The notes beneath the pieces are model-generated. The model was not told the origin of the DNA. It was given only the letters and a program-made list of their open reading frames with translations, and ran no database searches. The translations under genes and the position numbers were made by a program. A DNA stretch of 64,000 nt from Trichothermofontia sichuanensis B231 (lineage in GTDB: Bacteria > Cyanobacteriota > Cyanobacteriia > B231), in the NCBI RefSeq assembly GCF_026240635.1, contig NZ_CP110848.1, positions 498,501-562,500 of the forward strand, read 5' to 3'. Below, piece after piece: positions 34,711 through 45,346 of the stretch (position 1 is the first letter of the stretch; each line of letters opens with the position of its first letter).

Positions 34711-37260
34711 ATGATCTCCCTGTTCAATAAACCAGAACAAGCCAACTTAAAAATTGAAGACGATCGCACCGGTTTAGAAATTGACACCCTGCGGCGAGCA
34801 CTGGCCGATAACCTGTTTTACAACCAAGGCAAGTTTCCGGAGATCGCCACCAAGAATGATTACTATATGGCACTGGCCTATACCGTGCGCGATCGGCTAT
34901 TACAGCGGTGGTTGAATACCACCCAGACCTATCTGGACAAAGATGTTAAGTTGGTTGCCTATCTGTCAGCGGAGTTTTTGCTAGGGCCACACCTGGGTAA
35001 TAATCTCTTAAATTTGGGGATTTACGATCAGGTCAAACAAGCAGTTACAGCCTCAGGGCTGGATCTGGACGAACTCCTAGCCCAGGAAGAAGAACCTGGT
35101 CTTGGCAATGGCGGCTTGGGGCGTTTGGCAGCCTGTTATATGGAGTCGTTAGCCACGCTGGAAATCCCGGCGATCGGCTATGGAATTCGCTATGAATTTG
35201 GCATTTTTGATCAGGAGATTCGGGATGGTTGGCAGGTGGAAATTACCGATAAATGGTTACAATTTGGTAATCCCTGGGAACTGGCTCGTCCGGAAGCTGC
35301 TGTAATGGTTAAATTGGGAGGACGTACGGAATCCTACATTGATGAAAATGGTCATTACCAGAGTCGTTGGATTCCCGATCGCGTCGTCAAGGGGATCCCC
35401 TACGACACCCCGATTGTGGGCTACCGCGTCAACACTGCTAATACCCTGCGCCTCTGGCGAGCCGAAGCCCCCGAATCCTTTGACTTCCAGATGTTTAATG
35501 TGGGGGATTATTACGGTGCGGTAGATCAGAAGGTCTATTCTGAAAATCTCACTAAAGTTCTTTACCCCAACGATGAACCGATTCAGGGGAAACAATTGCG
35601 CCTGGAACAACAATACTTCTTTGTGTCTTGTTCACTCCAGGACATGATTCGTATGCACTTGTACACGGGTAAAAATCTTGATACCTTCCACACCCGTTTT
35701 GCGGTACAGTTGAATGATACCCATCCCGCGATCGGCATTGCCGAACTCATGCGTCTCTTGGTAGATGAGCATCACTTCCCGTGGGAAACAGCATGGGAGA
35801 TTACCCAACAAACTTTTGGGTTTACCAATCACACTCTTTTGCCAGAGGCTCTGGAAAAGTGGCCGATCGATTTATTTGGCAGTTTGCTACCGCGCCATTT
35901 GGAAATCATTTATGAAATTAACCGGCGGTTTTTGGATCAGGTCCGCCTCAAGTATTTAGGAGATGACGCACGGCTGGCCCGCCTCTCGCTAATTGATGAA
36001 TCAGGGCCACGCTATGTGCGGATGGCACACCTCGCCTGTGTGGGTAGTCATGCCATCAATGGGGTTGCGGCGCTACACTCGGAACTGTTAAAGCGGGATA
36101 CCCTGCGCGATTTTTATGAACTTTGGCCTGAAAAGTTCAGCAACAAGACCAATGGGGTAACCCCGCGTCGCTGGATTGCCCTTAGCAATCCCCGCATGAC
36201 TGCATTGATTACCCAAAAAATTGGCGATCGCTGGCTCACACACCTGGAAGATTTGCGACAACTGGAACCCTTCGCTGAAAATGCCAGTTTCCGGCAGGAA
36301 TGGCGACAAATTAAACGAGCGATCAAACAGGATTTGGCCGCCTATATTCTGGCAAAAACGGGCATCGCCGTTAACCCAGACTCCCTCTTTGACATTCAGG
36401 TTAAACGGATTCACGAATACAAGCGGCAACACTTGAATGTCCTGCATATTATAACCCTCTACCATCGTCTCAAACAGGATCCCAATTTAGATATCCCACC
36501 TCGGACCTTTATCTTTGGCGGCAAGGCAGCACCGGGTTACTTTATGGCCAAGTTGATCATTAAATTGATTACCAGTGTTGCCGATGTTGTGAACCATGAT
36601 CCGGATATGCGCGATCGCCTGAAGGTGGTGTTCCTGCCCGATTACAACGTAACCCTAGGGCAACGGGTATACCCAGCCGCCGATTTATCTGAGCAAATTT
36701 CCACCGCCGGGAAGGAAGCGTCTGGGACGGGCAATATGAAGTTTTCCATGAATGGTGCACTGACGATCGGTACCCTGGATGGAGCCAACATCGAGATTCG
36801 CGAGGAAGCCGGAGCCGAGAATTTCTTCCTCTTTGGTCTGACCGCCCAGGAGGTGTATGACCTGCAAGCTAGGGGCTACCATCCGTGGGATTATTATCAG
36901 GGGAATGGGCAACTCAAAACGGTCTTAGATCTCCTAGCCGGTGGATATTTCTCCCACGGCGATACGCAATTGTTCCGTCCTTTAATCGATTCCCTGCTTT
37001 ACCATGATCCTTTCCTACTCCTAGCCGACTACCAGTCCTACATTGATTGCCAGGAAATGGTCAGTCAAGCCTACAAGGATCAGGAAAAATGGACCCGGAT
37101 GTCGATCCTCAATACTGCCCGCATGGGTAAGTTTTCCTCCGATCGCGCGATCCGCGAGTACTGTGAGGAGATTTGGCATACCCAAGCGGTACCAATTACC
37201 CTGAAAGCCTATGTACAAGCGGATGCGGGCCTGAGGGTGCCCAATTCAGGCGTGAAGTAA
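34711..37260 (+). CDS. glgP: Glycogen phosphorylase
   Basis: 849 residues, the usual length. It releases glucose-1-phosphate from glycogen. Family blocks: GNGGLGRLAACYMESLATL, the pyridoxal-phosphate Lys in EASGTGNMKFSMNG and GTLDGANIEI, and VQLNDTHPAI. No regulatory N-terminal extension of the animal type. Start ATG at 34711. It stands alone, with a possible operator upstream. Cyanobacteria usually have two such genes; the second is not here. Confidence 0.97.
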   Translation: MISLFNKPEQANLKIEDDRTGLEIDTLRRALADNLFYNQGKFPEIATKNDYYMALAYTVRDRLLQRWLNTTQTYLDKDVKLVAYLSAEFLLGPHLGNNLLNLGIYDQVKQAVTASGLDLDELLAQEEEPGLGNGGLGRLAACYMESLATLEIPAIGYGIRYEFGIFDQEIRDGWQVEITDKWLQFGNPWELARPEAAVMVKLGGRTESYIDENGHYQSRWIPDRVVKGIPYDTPIVGYRVNTANTLRLWRAEAPESFDFQMFNVGDYYGAVDQKVYSENLTKVLYPNDEPIQGKQLRLEQQYFFVSCSLQDMIRMHLYTGKNLDTFHTRFAVQLNDTHPAIGIAELMRLLVDEHHFPWETAWEITQQTFGFTNHTLLPEALEKWPIDLFGSLLPRHLEIIYEINRRFLDQVRLKYLGDDARLARLSLIDESGPRYVRMAHLACVGSHAINGVAALHSELLKRDTLRDFYELWPEKFSNKTNGVTPRRWIALSNPRMTALITQKIGDRWLTHLEDLRQLEPFAENASFRQEWRQIKRAIKQDLAAYILAKTGIAVNPDSLFDIQVKRIHEYKRQHLNVLHIITLYHRLKQDPNLDIPPRTFIFGGKAAPGYFMAKLIIKLITSVADVVNHDPDMRDRLKVVFLPDYNVTLGQRVYPAADLSEQISTAGKEASGTGNMKFSMNGALTIGTLDGANIEIREEAGAENFFLFGLTAQEVYDLQARGYHPWDYYQGNGQLKTVLDLLAGGYFSHGDTQLFRPLIDSLLYHDPFLLLADYQSYIDCQEMVSQAYKDQEKWTRMSILNTARMGKFSSDRAIREYCEEIWHTQAVPITLKAYVQADAGLRVPNSGVK

Positions 37261-37385
37261 AAGCCCTCTTCGAGGCTAATTCCCTGGTATCCCTCTATCC
37301 TGAGCGGGCGGCAGGGGTGAGAGAACCAGGGATCCCCTATCTGCCAGCCCAATAAACCCGCCCTACACGATCCATGGGGGGGATC

Positions 37386-38489
37386 CTAAGCACGATAGTT
37401 GCCCCCCGTTTTCCGGTTATATTCCTCGCGAATACGGGCTTCGGCTTCGCCATACAAGAATGAAGTCAGGGCAAAACGGTTACCCTGCTCGATATCTGTC
37501 ACTTCGTGCAAGATTGAGCAGGAGAAAATGACCGCACATCCCGTTTCTGGACGATACAGGTGGGGGGCATATTCCGGAAAACGCAGATACCCCCCCTCAT
37601 ATTCTTCGGTATTGAGATTTATCGACATCGCCCACCGCCGATGGGCCGTTGCATCCGTCGTATTGTCCCGATGGGGCCGGAAATATCCCCCCCGCTCTGA
37701 CTCGTAGCAAATAATCCGAAAATCTTCAAACCGGGTTACTTCGTATTGAAATGCCTTGCGGATTTCGGGAGAAACCCGGTCAGAAATGAGGGTTTTGAGT
37801 TGAGCAATCAGGTTGGGATCTTTAATAAAGTGATCTTTACGGATTTTACGATCGTAATTATAAACACCAATCGTCTTACCGTCTCGTTGCACCATTGACC
37901 CGGAATCCTCGTGGCCCTGGGTTTCCCAAACGTGGATCAGATGGCGGCAAAAATCGCGATCGAACACATCTGGGATAATCAACACCGGCGCTTGCATGGG
38001 GATATAGCGGGGCGGTTCAAAACGAATATGGGTTTGGATATCCGCCAGTACCTGGGGAACCAACTGATCAGGGGCGATCGGGTCATAAACCTTGAGTACC
38101 CGATAACTAGGCCGGAACAACACAGCCTTATTCGCAATCCCGCCTGGACCGATGCCAAAATAGTGCATCATCTTGTCCCGCTCCAGGGATAACAAGGTGA
38201 AGGGAATGGCCTGTTGTTGGGCAAATTGGGCGTTATCCGCGATCGGGTGGCTGTTGATGGCGGTAACCGTAATTTTACGGTTGGACAATTCGGCATAATG
38301 ATCCCGGAGCGTGTGCAGGATGCGCATGGTGTGGGGGTCATCATGCCGATCGTACAGGAAGAAAACCAGGGGCCTACCGATGAAGTCAGCCGTTTTCAGG
38401 GTTTCCTGGGACTGCGATTGTAGGGCAAAGGTGGGTCCCGTATCACCGATACGAAAACGAATCTTTGGACGTGCCGCAGTTGCCTGCAT
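37386..38489 (-). CDS. Redoxin-like / prolyl-4-hydroxylase-type dioxygenase fusion
   Basis: 367 residues. Residues about 10-155 resemble the AhpC/TSA-type redoxin fold (FIGRPLVFFLYDRHDDPHTM, AINSHPIADN), but there is no Cys where the peroxidatic Cys should be and none in the first 180 residues, so it cannot be a working thiol peroxidase. Residues about 165-350 are a 2-oxoglutarate/Fe(II) dioxygenase of the prolyl-4-hydroxylase class with His273-x-Asp275 (FRPHRDN), His328 (SILHEV) and Arg338 for 2-oxoglutarate. It probably hydroxylates a protein or peptide. No signal peptide. The start ATG has CAGGAGGTTT in front of it. Confidence 0.85.
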   Translation of the reverse strand: MQATAARPKIRFRIGDTGPTFALQSQSQETLKTADFIGRPLVFFLYDRHDDPHTMRILHTLRDHYAELSNRKITVTAINSHPIADNAQFAQQQAIPFTLLSLERDKMMHYFGIGPGGIANKAVLFRPSYRVLKVYDPIAPDQLVPQVLADIQTHIRFEPPRYIPMQAPVLIIPDVFDRDFCRHLIHVWETQGHEDSGSMVQRDGKTIGVYNYDRKIRKDHFIKDPNLIAQLKTLISDRVSPEIRKAFQYEVTRFEDFRIICYESERGGYFRPHRDNTTDATAHRRWAMSINLNTEEYEGGYLRFPEYAPHLYRPETGCAVIFSCSILHEVTDIEQGNRFALTSFLYGEAEARIREEYNRKTGGNYRA

Positions 38490-38927
38490 GTCAAACCTCC
38501 TGTCAACAGCGTAACGACTTAGGTGCTAGATCAAGGTTGTCTCCAGTGCGCGGAATGCGCATTTCTCAAAAGAAACACACGCGTTCGGCTGAATTCCCGT
38601 GATTAAGCTCGTAAAAACAACCCGCTCGGGAGAGGGGACGGTGATCATCGTGAACGATAGTCATTAGTCATTGCAATTTAGGCCGAAACAGCGCCTTCAC
38701 CCCCAACCCCTCTCCCGCTCTGGGAGAGGAGAGTAAAAGCTGTATCGTTCTTATTTGGATTGACCATAAGAGCTTGGGGAATTCAAGCGGAAACCCCACC
38801 CCAAGAGGGGCTTGGGTGCTTCCTCAACGCTCCTATGATACCGGAGAGGCTGATAGCGCGCTCACACAGTCAGCCAACGAGTGCCGTTATCTGAGCTTGC
38901 CCCGGCGAGACACCCCTCCCACGTTCC
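38490..38927. other. Gene-free stretch between the dioxygenase and ribBA
   Basis: Holds the dioxygenase promoter region, repeat A7 and about 160 bp of unassigned sequence. No open frame is convincing. Confidence 0.5.
38664..38768 (+). repeat. Dispersed repeat family A, copy 7
   Basis: TTAGTCATTGCAATTTAGGC, then a CCCCTCTCCC/GGGAGAGGA hairpin, then TGTATCGTTCTTATTTGGAT and TGACCATA. Same orientation as copies 4 and 5. Confidence 0.87.
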
Positions 38928-40628
38928 TCATGCAGGCTCGACCCTGACGCTATAGATTGTTTGCGTGGCGAGTTGGGGCCACCAAGCAGGGAGCAGTTGC
39001 TGCGGTGCGAGGCTTTGACGGTTGATCTGCCCCCCCAGACTGGTCATGGGGTTGGCCCCCGTTGCCAGCATAAACTCTAGCTTTTGGACCTGGGGCCAAG
39101 TGGTTAATTGGGTCAGTACCGCCGCAATCGCCTGGGCATAGGGATGGTCACTTTGTTGATACCAATCTGGCGTGGCGACGTTTTCCTGATCAAAGCCCAA
39201 ATGCACAATCAGGGGGGGAGCCGGGTTGGCCCGTCCAGGATCAAACAGGGCGATCGCCAGCGATCGAGTTTCCTCCTGGAGAAGTAAATCATGGGGTTGG
39301 ATCAAATACCGGAGCTTTTCCAGGCGTTCGTAGCGCACCTTCAGCGGGAGGGGTTCATCGCGCCAGTGCACAGCCAGGAGCAGCAAATGGGTTTGTAGGA
39401 GGAGGTGGCCCAACTTTTTGGCTTTGGTCGTCAGGTAACCGACGTTATAGGACGTGGCCTCGATAATCAATGGGACGCGATCGACCACCTCCAACCCATA
39501 GCCCTTGAGACCTGCAATTTTACGGGGATTATTGGTAATAAGCCGGATCTGCTTAACCCCCAAGTCATTCAGAATCTGGGCACCGACCCCATAGTTGCGC
39601 AGATCGGCAGGAAACCCCAAACGCTCATTGGCTTCCACCGTATCCAGACCCATGTCTTGCAACGCATACGCTTTTAACTTATTAATTAACCCAATCCCTC
39701 GGCCCTCCTGACGCAGGTAGACCACCACCCCCTGCCCGGCACTGTCGATCATCTTGAGCGCAGCCTGTAACTGCATCTGGCAGTCGCAGCGCAAAGATCC
39801 CAAGGCGTCCCCCGTCAAGCATTCCGAGTGCATCCGCACCATGACCGGGCGATCGGCGAAGGTGGCGGGGTCTCCCTTGACGATCGCGACGTGTTCTCCT
39901 TGGTTCAGGGTATCGCGATAGGCATAGATGCGAAAGTTGCCAAACTGGGTGGGTAGATCCGCCACGGTCTCCCGGCAGATGAAGCGCTCGTGTTGCAGCC
40001 GATAGCTAATCAGATCGGCAATACTGATCAGCCGCAAATGGTGCTGTTTGGCATAGTCGATCAACTGGGGCAGACGCGCCATCGAGCCATCGGGATTTTG
40101 GATCTCGCAGATAACCCCGGCTGGATACAGGCCAGCTAAGCGGGCCAAGTCTACCGCCGCTTCCGTATGTCCCGCTCGTTTGAGCACCCCGCCCTCGCGA
40201 CTCCGCAGCGGGAAAATATGTCCTGGACGCCGCAGGTCGTGGGGACGGGTCATGGGGTTGATGGCAACCTGAATCGTACGGGCACGGTCTTCAGCGGAAA
40301 TCCCCGTGGAAACCCCCAGATGGGGCGCAGCATCGATGCTGACCGTAAACGCAGTCTGGTTGCTATCTGTGTTGTTGCTCACCATGAGGGGGATGTCTAA
40401 CTCATCCAACCGTTCCCCAGTCATGGCTAGACAGATCAACCCCCGTGCCTCCACAGCCATGAAATTGATCATATCTGGGGTGGCAAATTGGGCTGCACCG
40501 ATCAGATCCCCCTCATTCTCGCGGCTCTCATCGTCCACAACGACAATCATCTTGCCCGCTTTCAAATCCTGAAGGGCCTGCTCGATCGAGTCAAATTCTG
40601 GTGAAACCAGGGGAAGTTGCGTTACCAC
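38928..40628 (-). CDS. ribBA: Bifunctional DHBP synthase / GTP cyclohydrolase II
   Basis: 566 residues. RibB (about 8-205) makes the 4-carbon precursor from ribulose-5-phosphate: RENEGDLI and [15 protein letters not shown]. RibA (about 210-405) opens GTP: zinc ligands in [17 protein letters not shown] and the catalytic [11 protein letters not shown]-terminal extension of about 160 residues follows, common in cyanobacterial RibBA and of unknown role. Both halves look active. First steps of riboflavin synthesis. Divergent from argC. No FMN riboswitch was recognised in the 230-bp gap. Confidence 0.96.
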   Translation of the reverse strand: MVTQLPLVSPEFDSIEQALQDLKAGKMIVVVDDESRENEGDLIGAAQFATPDMINFMAVEARGLICLAMTGERLDELDIPLMVSNNTDSNQTAFTVSIDAAPHLGVSTGISAEDRARTIQVAINPMTRPHDLRRPGHIFPLRSREGGVLKRAGHTEAAVDLARLAGLYPAGVICEIQNPDGSMARLPQLIDYAKQHHLRLISIADLISYRLQHERFICRETVADLPTQFGNFRIYAYRDTLNQGEHVAIVKGDPATFADRPVMVRMHSECLTGDALGSLRCDCQMQLQAALKMIDSAGQGVVVYLRQEGRGIGLINKLKAYALQDMGLDTVEANERLGFPADLRNYGVGAQILNDLGVKQIRLITNNPRKIAGLKGYGLEVVDRVPLIIEATSYNVGYLTTKAKKLGHLLLQTHLLLLAVHWRDEPLPLKVRYERLEKLRYLIQPHDLLLQEETRSLAIALFDPGRANPAPPLIVHLGFDQENVATPDWYQQSDHPYAQAIAAVLTQLTTWPQVQKLEFMLATGANPMTSLGGQINRQSLAPQQLLPAWWPQLATQTIYSVRVEPA

Positions 40629-40860
40629 AGAGGCTCTCTTATTTATCCAGACGTTCAGCTAAAACGCATTGATCTCGCAGTCGCCTGCGCTCTCCCTAAA
40701 TTCTAGCGAGATCAGGCCCAGTGCCTAGGTCCAATCCTTTCGCCCCTGGTGGGCAATGGCATTCACGCATGGTAATTTGGCAACCGTGATTGGGCGAAGA
40801 TGGCCCCTAGCCAATTACTTTGCTAGATTACAGTAGCGTCGTTTGCAAAGGTCAATGGTC

Positions 40861-41919
40861 ATGGGTGACTCAGGACGTGTGCCGGTAGGGATTGTCGGGG
40901 CTTCCGGCTACGGGGGTGTCCAATTAATGCGGCTGCTGCTGGCCCATCCTCAGGTGGAGGTGGTGTATTTAGGCGGTGAGGGTAGTGCCGGTAAGGCGTT
41001 CGCGGAACTCTACCCCCACTTCACTCAAGCGACGGATTTGGTGATTGAGCCGGTGGATGCGGCGGTGATCGCCCAACGGTGTCAGGCGGTTTTCCTGTCC
41101 CTCCCTAACGGCATTGCCTGTCAGTTGGCCCCCACGCTGCTGGCTCAAGGCTGCAAAGTTTTGGATCTGTCGGCAGACTATCGGTTTAATGATCTTGACA
41201 CCTACCGGGCCTGGTACGGGGGCGATCGCAATGATGTTGCCGTGGCGGAAACGGCTGTCTATGGTCTGCCAGAACTGTATCGCGATCGCATCCGGGGCGC
41301 GAATCTCATCGGTTGTCCGGGCTGCTATCCCACAGCGAGCCTACTTGCCTTGGCTCCCCTGCTCAAACAGGGCCTAGTGGTACCGGAGAGCGTCATTATC
41401 GATGCTAAGTCAGGCACCTCTGGTGGTGGACGGCAGGCTAAAACCCATTTACTGCTGGCGGAAGCCGATAGTTCCGTTGCCGCTTATGGGGTCGCTCGTC
41501 ACCGCCACACCCCAGAGATTGAGCAAATTTGCCGCGACCTAACCGGCAGTGAAATGACCGTGCAGTTCACGCCCCACCTAATGCCAATGGTGCGCGGAAT
41601 TCTGGCCACCGTCTATGCCACCCTGCGCGATCCGGGCCTAGTGCGGGAGGATCTGCTCACGATTTATCGCGCTGTGTATCGCACCTCTCCCTGGGTGAAG
41701 GTGCTGCCGGGGGGGATCTACCCCCAAACCAAGTGGGCCTGTGGCAGTAATCTTTGCTATATCGGGATTGAAACGGATGAGCGGACCGATCGCGTGATTA
41801 TTATGTCAGCGATCGATAATCTGATCAAGGGACAGGCGGGGCAAGCGGTGCAATGCCTCAACCTGATGATGGATTGGGACGAAACCTTGGGATTGCCGCA
41901 ATTGGGCTTCTATCCTTAG
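40861..41919 (+). CDS. argC: N-acetyl-gamma-glutamyl-phosphate reductase
   Basis: 352 residues from the ATG at 40861. It has the NADP-binding [10 protein letters not shown] at the start and the catalytic Cys in GCPGCYPTA, and ends typically. It catalyses the third step of arginine synthesis. The frame is also open from TTG 40843 and ATG 40855; 40861 is chosen since the family starts MG(D/N)S, with AAAGG nine to ten bases before. Confidence 0.97.
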   Translation: MGDSGRVPVGIVGASGYGGVQLMRLLLAHPQVEVVYLGGEGSAGKAFAELYPHFTQATDLVIEPVDAAVIAQRCQAVFLSLPNGIACQLAPTLLAQGCKVLDLSADYRFNDLDTYRAWYGGDRNDVAVAETAVYGLPELYRDRIRGANLIGCPGCYPTASLLALAPLLKQGLVVPESVIIDAKSGTSGGGRQAKTHLLLAEADSSVAAYGVARHRHTPEIEQICRDLTGSEMTVQFTPHLMPMVRGILATVYATLRDPGLVREDLLTIYRAVYRTSPWVKVLPGGIYPQTKWACGSNLCYIGIETDERTDRVIIMSAIDNLIKGQAGQAVQCLNLMMDWDETLGLPQLGFYP

Positions 41920-42492
41920 GTAGGATAAGTTCCAGCAAACGATTTCCGGCTAAAGCCTGGGATGATTTACAGCTTTTCCCAAGTCTCTGAAGGACAGAAG
42001 CACCTAATGAACAATTGGCTCAAGCCAATTGCCTGCCCCTCACTGAGGTGATAAAGGCTGTATATCAATGGCTAAGTATTGATAATTTTCGGACTGGGTG
42101 GGCGTCTAACTCGGTTTGACAGCAAGGATTTAGGGGGCGATCGCGATTTTATATCGATTTCTGTATCAATTTCTAGGTCCCGATCGCCCAACTGCTAAAC
42201 TAGGGACAGGTCAGCGTTAGAAAATACGACCGTCGCCATTGTCACAGCCAAGATAGCCCACCTTAACATCAACTCACTACCCAGACAATTGATTCCAAGA
42301 TTCAAAGCTTGTTGGTTATAGGGTTGCTAAGGTGCCTCTAGCTAGGCTAAGCCGCTGGCTAGGCAATGGGATCACCCAGGGTGCGATCAAGGGTGCGATC
42401 CGCCGCTGGCGTCGCGAAGCTATCGCACGGCCAATGCCCATCATGACACCCAGCAGTTAGCGACCTCAGCCCACCCAGGAGCATGACTGCGT
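41920..42492. other. Gene-free stretch between argC and DUF928
   Basis: About 570 bp with no credible gene. It has an inverted repeat CAATTGGCTCAAGCCAATTG (42013-42032) and a short direct repeat GGGTGCGATCAAGGGTGCGATC around 42370-42405. The part near 42100-42180 is AT-rich and may hold the promoter of the cyclase operon. Confidence 0.5.
42013..42032. repeat. 20-bp perfect inverted repeat downstream of argC
   Basis: CAATTGGCTCAAGCCAATTG: 8-bp arms CAATTGGC/GCCAATTG around TCAA. No T run follows, so it may be a protein-binding site or a hairpin. Confidence 0.6.
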
Positions 42493-43317
42493 ATGAAACC
42501 TTCCACCGGGTTACGATCGGCTTTCCCCCTGATCCTGAGCCTCACCTTAGGGCTTAACGTCCCCATTGCCTTAGCCCAAACTGATAGCAGCGGGGCAGTT
42601 CCTGCGCCAACTTTACTGAGTTCTCATTTCCAAACGAATAGTCGCCCCCGACAAACCGCCGGTGGGGCTAAGCGCGGTATTAGCGAACCCAGTGCCCCTC
42701 CTTGTTCGGTTAACCCAGGGAAAGAGGGGACTGCTGCCCTACCGCCAGAGGGGTTGCTCATGTTGCTGATCCCCCCGCCGTTACCGGGTACCGCAGCCAC
42801 CCCAGAAGTGACGATCGCACAACGACCGACTTTACTCCTACACGTGCCCGATGGGGGGGGGTATACCGTCGATGTGAGTCTGACGCTCGATATAGCGGTG
42901 ATCTATCAGGGAACATTTACCCTCCCGCCAACGGCCGGGATTGTGCAGCTACGGTTACCCGATTCCGTGCCTGCCCTTGCGATCGGTAAACCCTACGATT
43001 TGGCCTTAACTATTTTTTGTGATCAGCGGGATTGGCAAAAAGTCCGCACGCTCAGTTACCCCATTACCCGGGTAGCGGTGCCGTCAGCGGTTCATCCGCA
43101 GGCCACGGGTGACCCCTTACAATTTGCCAATGACCTAGCGACGGCAGGGATTTGGTTTGATGCCGTATCCTCCCTCGCCGCCTTGCGACAAACCCAACCC
43201 CAAAGCCCGGTTATCCAAAGGGAATGGCGCGAACTCCTACAATCGGTGGCCCTCGATGGCCTCGCCGATCAACCCCTGCTCGACTGTTGCCAACTGCCGG
43301 AGCCAGTCTCACGCTAA
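42493..43317 (+). CDS. DUF928 exported protein
   Basis: 274 residues with a signal peptide (FPLILSLTLGLNVPIALA, cleavage near residue 28). A Pro/Ser-rich spacer follows, then a domain (about 90-265) with strand-rich sequence and the DWQKV block, typical of DUF928, a cyanobacterial family commonly found next to CHASE2-domain genes. The stop is 7 bp before the CHASE2 cyclase start, so the two are one operon. Its role may be to modulate the extracytoplasmic CHASE2 domain; that is inference from gene order. Confidence 0.85.
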   Translation: MKPSTGLRSAFPLILSLTLGLNVPIALAQTDSSGAVPAPTLLSSHFQTNSRPRQTAGGAKRGISEPSAPPCSVNPGKEGTAALPPEGLLMLLIPPPLPGTAATPEVTIAQRPTLLLHVPDGGGYTVDVSLTLDIAVIYQGTFTLPPTAGIVQLRLPDSVPALAIGKPYDLALTIFCDQRDWQKVRTLSYPITRVAVPSAVHPQATGDPLQFANDLATAGIWFDAVSSLAALRQTQPQSPVIQREWRELLQSVALDGLADQPLLDCCQLPEPVSR

Positions 43318-43324
43318 TGCGGTC

Positions 43325-45322
43325 ATGTGGCAAAAGTTCTACGCTAGCCTACGTGCCCATCTACACCACAAATTCACCGCCAACCCCACGGCATGGCGAG
43401 GGTTCTGGCTGGTCATCCCAACCGTTAGCGGCGTAATCTGGGGGCTGCGGTTCCTGGGATTGTTGCAGATGTTGGAATGGGCCGCCTTTGATCAATTGTT
43501 TCGCGTCCGTCCCCAGGAGGGGATCGACACCCGGATTGTCATTGTGGCGATCGATGAGGTGACAATTCAGCAAGTGGGCTGGCCAGTTCCGGATGCCACC
43601 TTAGCAAGGGTGTTAGAGCATATCCGGCAGCAACAACCACGGGCGATCGGGCTGGATATCTACCGCGAGCTACCTGTAGAACCAGGTCATCAGGATCTGG
43701 TCGCCATCTTCCGCTCAACCCCCAATCTGATCGGTGTCGAAAAAGGGGTCGGGGCGGTAGCGGGACCCGCCGTCAAGGCTTCCCCGATTCTGAAAGCGCA
43801 ACAGCAGGTCGCGGCTGCCGATGTTGTCATTGATGCGGATGGCAAGGTTCGCCGGGGCCTATTGGCACTCACCACCGCAGCGGGGGAACTGCTAGAGGGC
43901 TTAGGGGCAGCCCTCGCCTTACGTTATCTCGAACCGGAAGGAATTGTCCCGATCGCGCTCAACCATAGGTCTCAATCGTCACCGAGCTATCGACTGGGGC
44001 AAGCTGTGATTAGACCCTTCCACGCCAATCAGGGGAGTTATGTGCGGGCAGATGCCGGGGGCTATCAGATTTTGATCAATTTTCGTGGCTCTACCGATCG
44101 CTTTGTGCAGGTATCTATGGCGGATATTGTAACGGGTCAAGTCCCCCAGAATTGGGCACGCGATCGCTTGGTCCTGATTGGCATTACGGCGGAGAGCATT
44201 AAGGAATTCTTTTTTACTCCCTACAGCAGTACCCTATCCCAGTTTCCGGAGCCGATGCCGGGCGTTGTCCTTCATGCCAATATTGCCAGTCAACTGCTGA
44301 GTGCAGCCTTGGAGGGGCGGCCCTTGCTGCGGGTTGGGCATCCGCTGGGGGAATGGCTATGGATTGTGACCTGGGCTAGCCTAGGGGCACTGTTGGGTTG
44401 GCAACTGCGATCGCAGAAACTCACCCAGCCCTACCCCAGCAGTTACCGCATCCTTCTCGGACTGGCGATCGGTACCCTCACCCTGGCAGGCACTGCCTAT
44501 GTCGCGTTTTTACACGGTTGGTGGATTCCCACCGTGCCACCGCTGTTGGCCCTGGGGGGAGCCACCGTTGTGATGACCGGCTATGTGGCTAGCTTAGAAC
44601 GGGCCGATCGCCAAACGATGATGCAATTATTCGGTCGCCACGTGAGCCCCAAAATTGCCGAGGTGATCTGGCTGTCTCGCTATCAGCTCTTACGCAACGG
44701 CCAGCTGGTGGGTCACAAACTGATCGCGACTGTTCTGTTCTCAGACCTCCGTGGGTTCAGTACCCTCGCCGAGCACATGGACCCGGCAGCCCTTATGGTC
44801 TGGCTGAATGAATATATGCAGGCGATGGCCCAAATCGTGCTGGATCACGATGGCGTCGTTGATAAGTTTATTGGCGATTCAGTGATGGCGGTCTTTGGGG
44901 TCCCGATCCGACGCACCACTTCCGCCGCGATCGCCGCCGATGCGAAGCAAGCCGTCACCTGTGCCCTGGCAATGGCCGAACGGTTGCGATCGCTCAACCA
45001 GGCGTGGCAGCGATCGGGGCGGCCCACAGTTACCATGCGCATTGGCATTGCCACGGGCCCCGTCGTCACGGGCAGTCTCGGCAGTGCCCAACGGCTGGAC
45101 TACACCACCCTCGGTGATACCGTTAACGTCGCCGCCCGCCTCGAAAGCTACGATAAAACCTTTGGAATGGGGTTGTGCCGCATTTTGATTAGCGAGGCGA
45201 CCTATCAATACACCCAGGGCCAATTCCCCACGACTTGCATTGGTACCGTACACCTGCGTGGACGAGAGCAACCCCTCCGGGTCTATCAGGTGCAAGTGGG
45301 CACGGCTGGCAACCCCAGTTAA
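43325..45322 (+). CDS. CHASE2-domain adenylate cyclase
   Basis: 665 residues from the ATG at 43325. A membrane helix (about 20-40) leads to an extracytoplasmic CHASE2 sensor (about 45-320: GIDTRIVIVAIDE, PRAIGLDIYR, NFRGST). Then come three transmembrane helices (about 330-420) and a class III cyclase (about 455-640) with metal Asp residues (FSDLRGFSTL; KFIGDSVM). The substrate pair is Lys (VDKFIGD) and Thr (DYTTLGD), the IIIb type that makes cAMP and in known members responds to bicarbonate. The frame is open further up inside DUF928, but that is not CHASE2-like. Confidence 0.93.
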   Translation: MWQKFYASLRAHLHHKFTANPTAWRGFWLVIPTVSGVIWGLRFLGLLQMLEWAAFDQLFRVRPQEGIDTRIVIVAIDEVTIQQVGWPVPDATLARVLEHIRQQQPRAIGLDIYRELPVEPGHQDLVAIFRSTPNLIGVEKGVGAVAGPAVKASPILKAQQQVAAADVVIDADGKVRRGLLALTTAAGELLEGLGAALALRYLEPEGIVPIALNHRSQSSPSYRLGQAVIRPFHANQGSYVRADAGGYQILINFRGSTDRFVQVSMADIVTGQVPQNWARDRLVLIGITAESIKEFFFTPYSSTLSQFPEPMPGVVLHANIASQLLSAALEGRPLLRVGHPLGEWLWIVTWASLGALLGWQLRSQKLTQPYPSSYRILLGLAIGTLTLAGTAYVAFLHGWWIPTVPPLLALGGATVVMTGYVASLERADRQTMMQLFGRHVSPKIAEVIWLSRYQLLRNGQLVGHKLIATVLFSDLRGFSTLAEHMDPAALMVWLNEYMQAMAQIVLDHDGVVDKFIGDSVMAVFGVPIRRTTSAAIAADAKQAVTCALAMAERLRSLNQAWQRSGRPTVTMRIGIATGPVVTGSLGSAQRLDYTTLGDTVNVAARLESYDKTFGMGLCRILISEATYQYTQGQFPTTCIGTVHLRGREQPLRVYQVQVGTAGNPS

Positions 45323-45346
45323 GCGCTCCCGCGAGGCCTCCCCCGA

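Noticed and set aside
40629-40860. FMN riboswitch in front of ribBA
   Set aside because: The conserved AGGGGC-type blocks of the RFN element were not seen.
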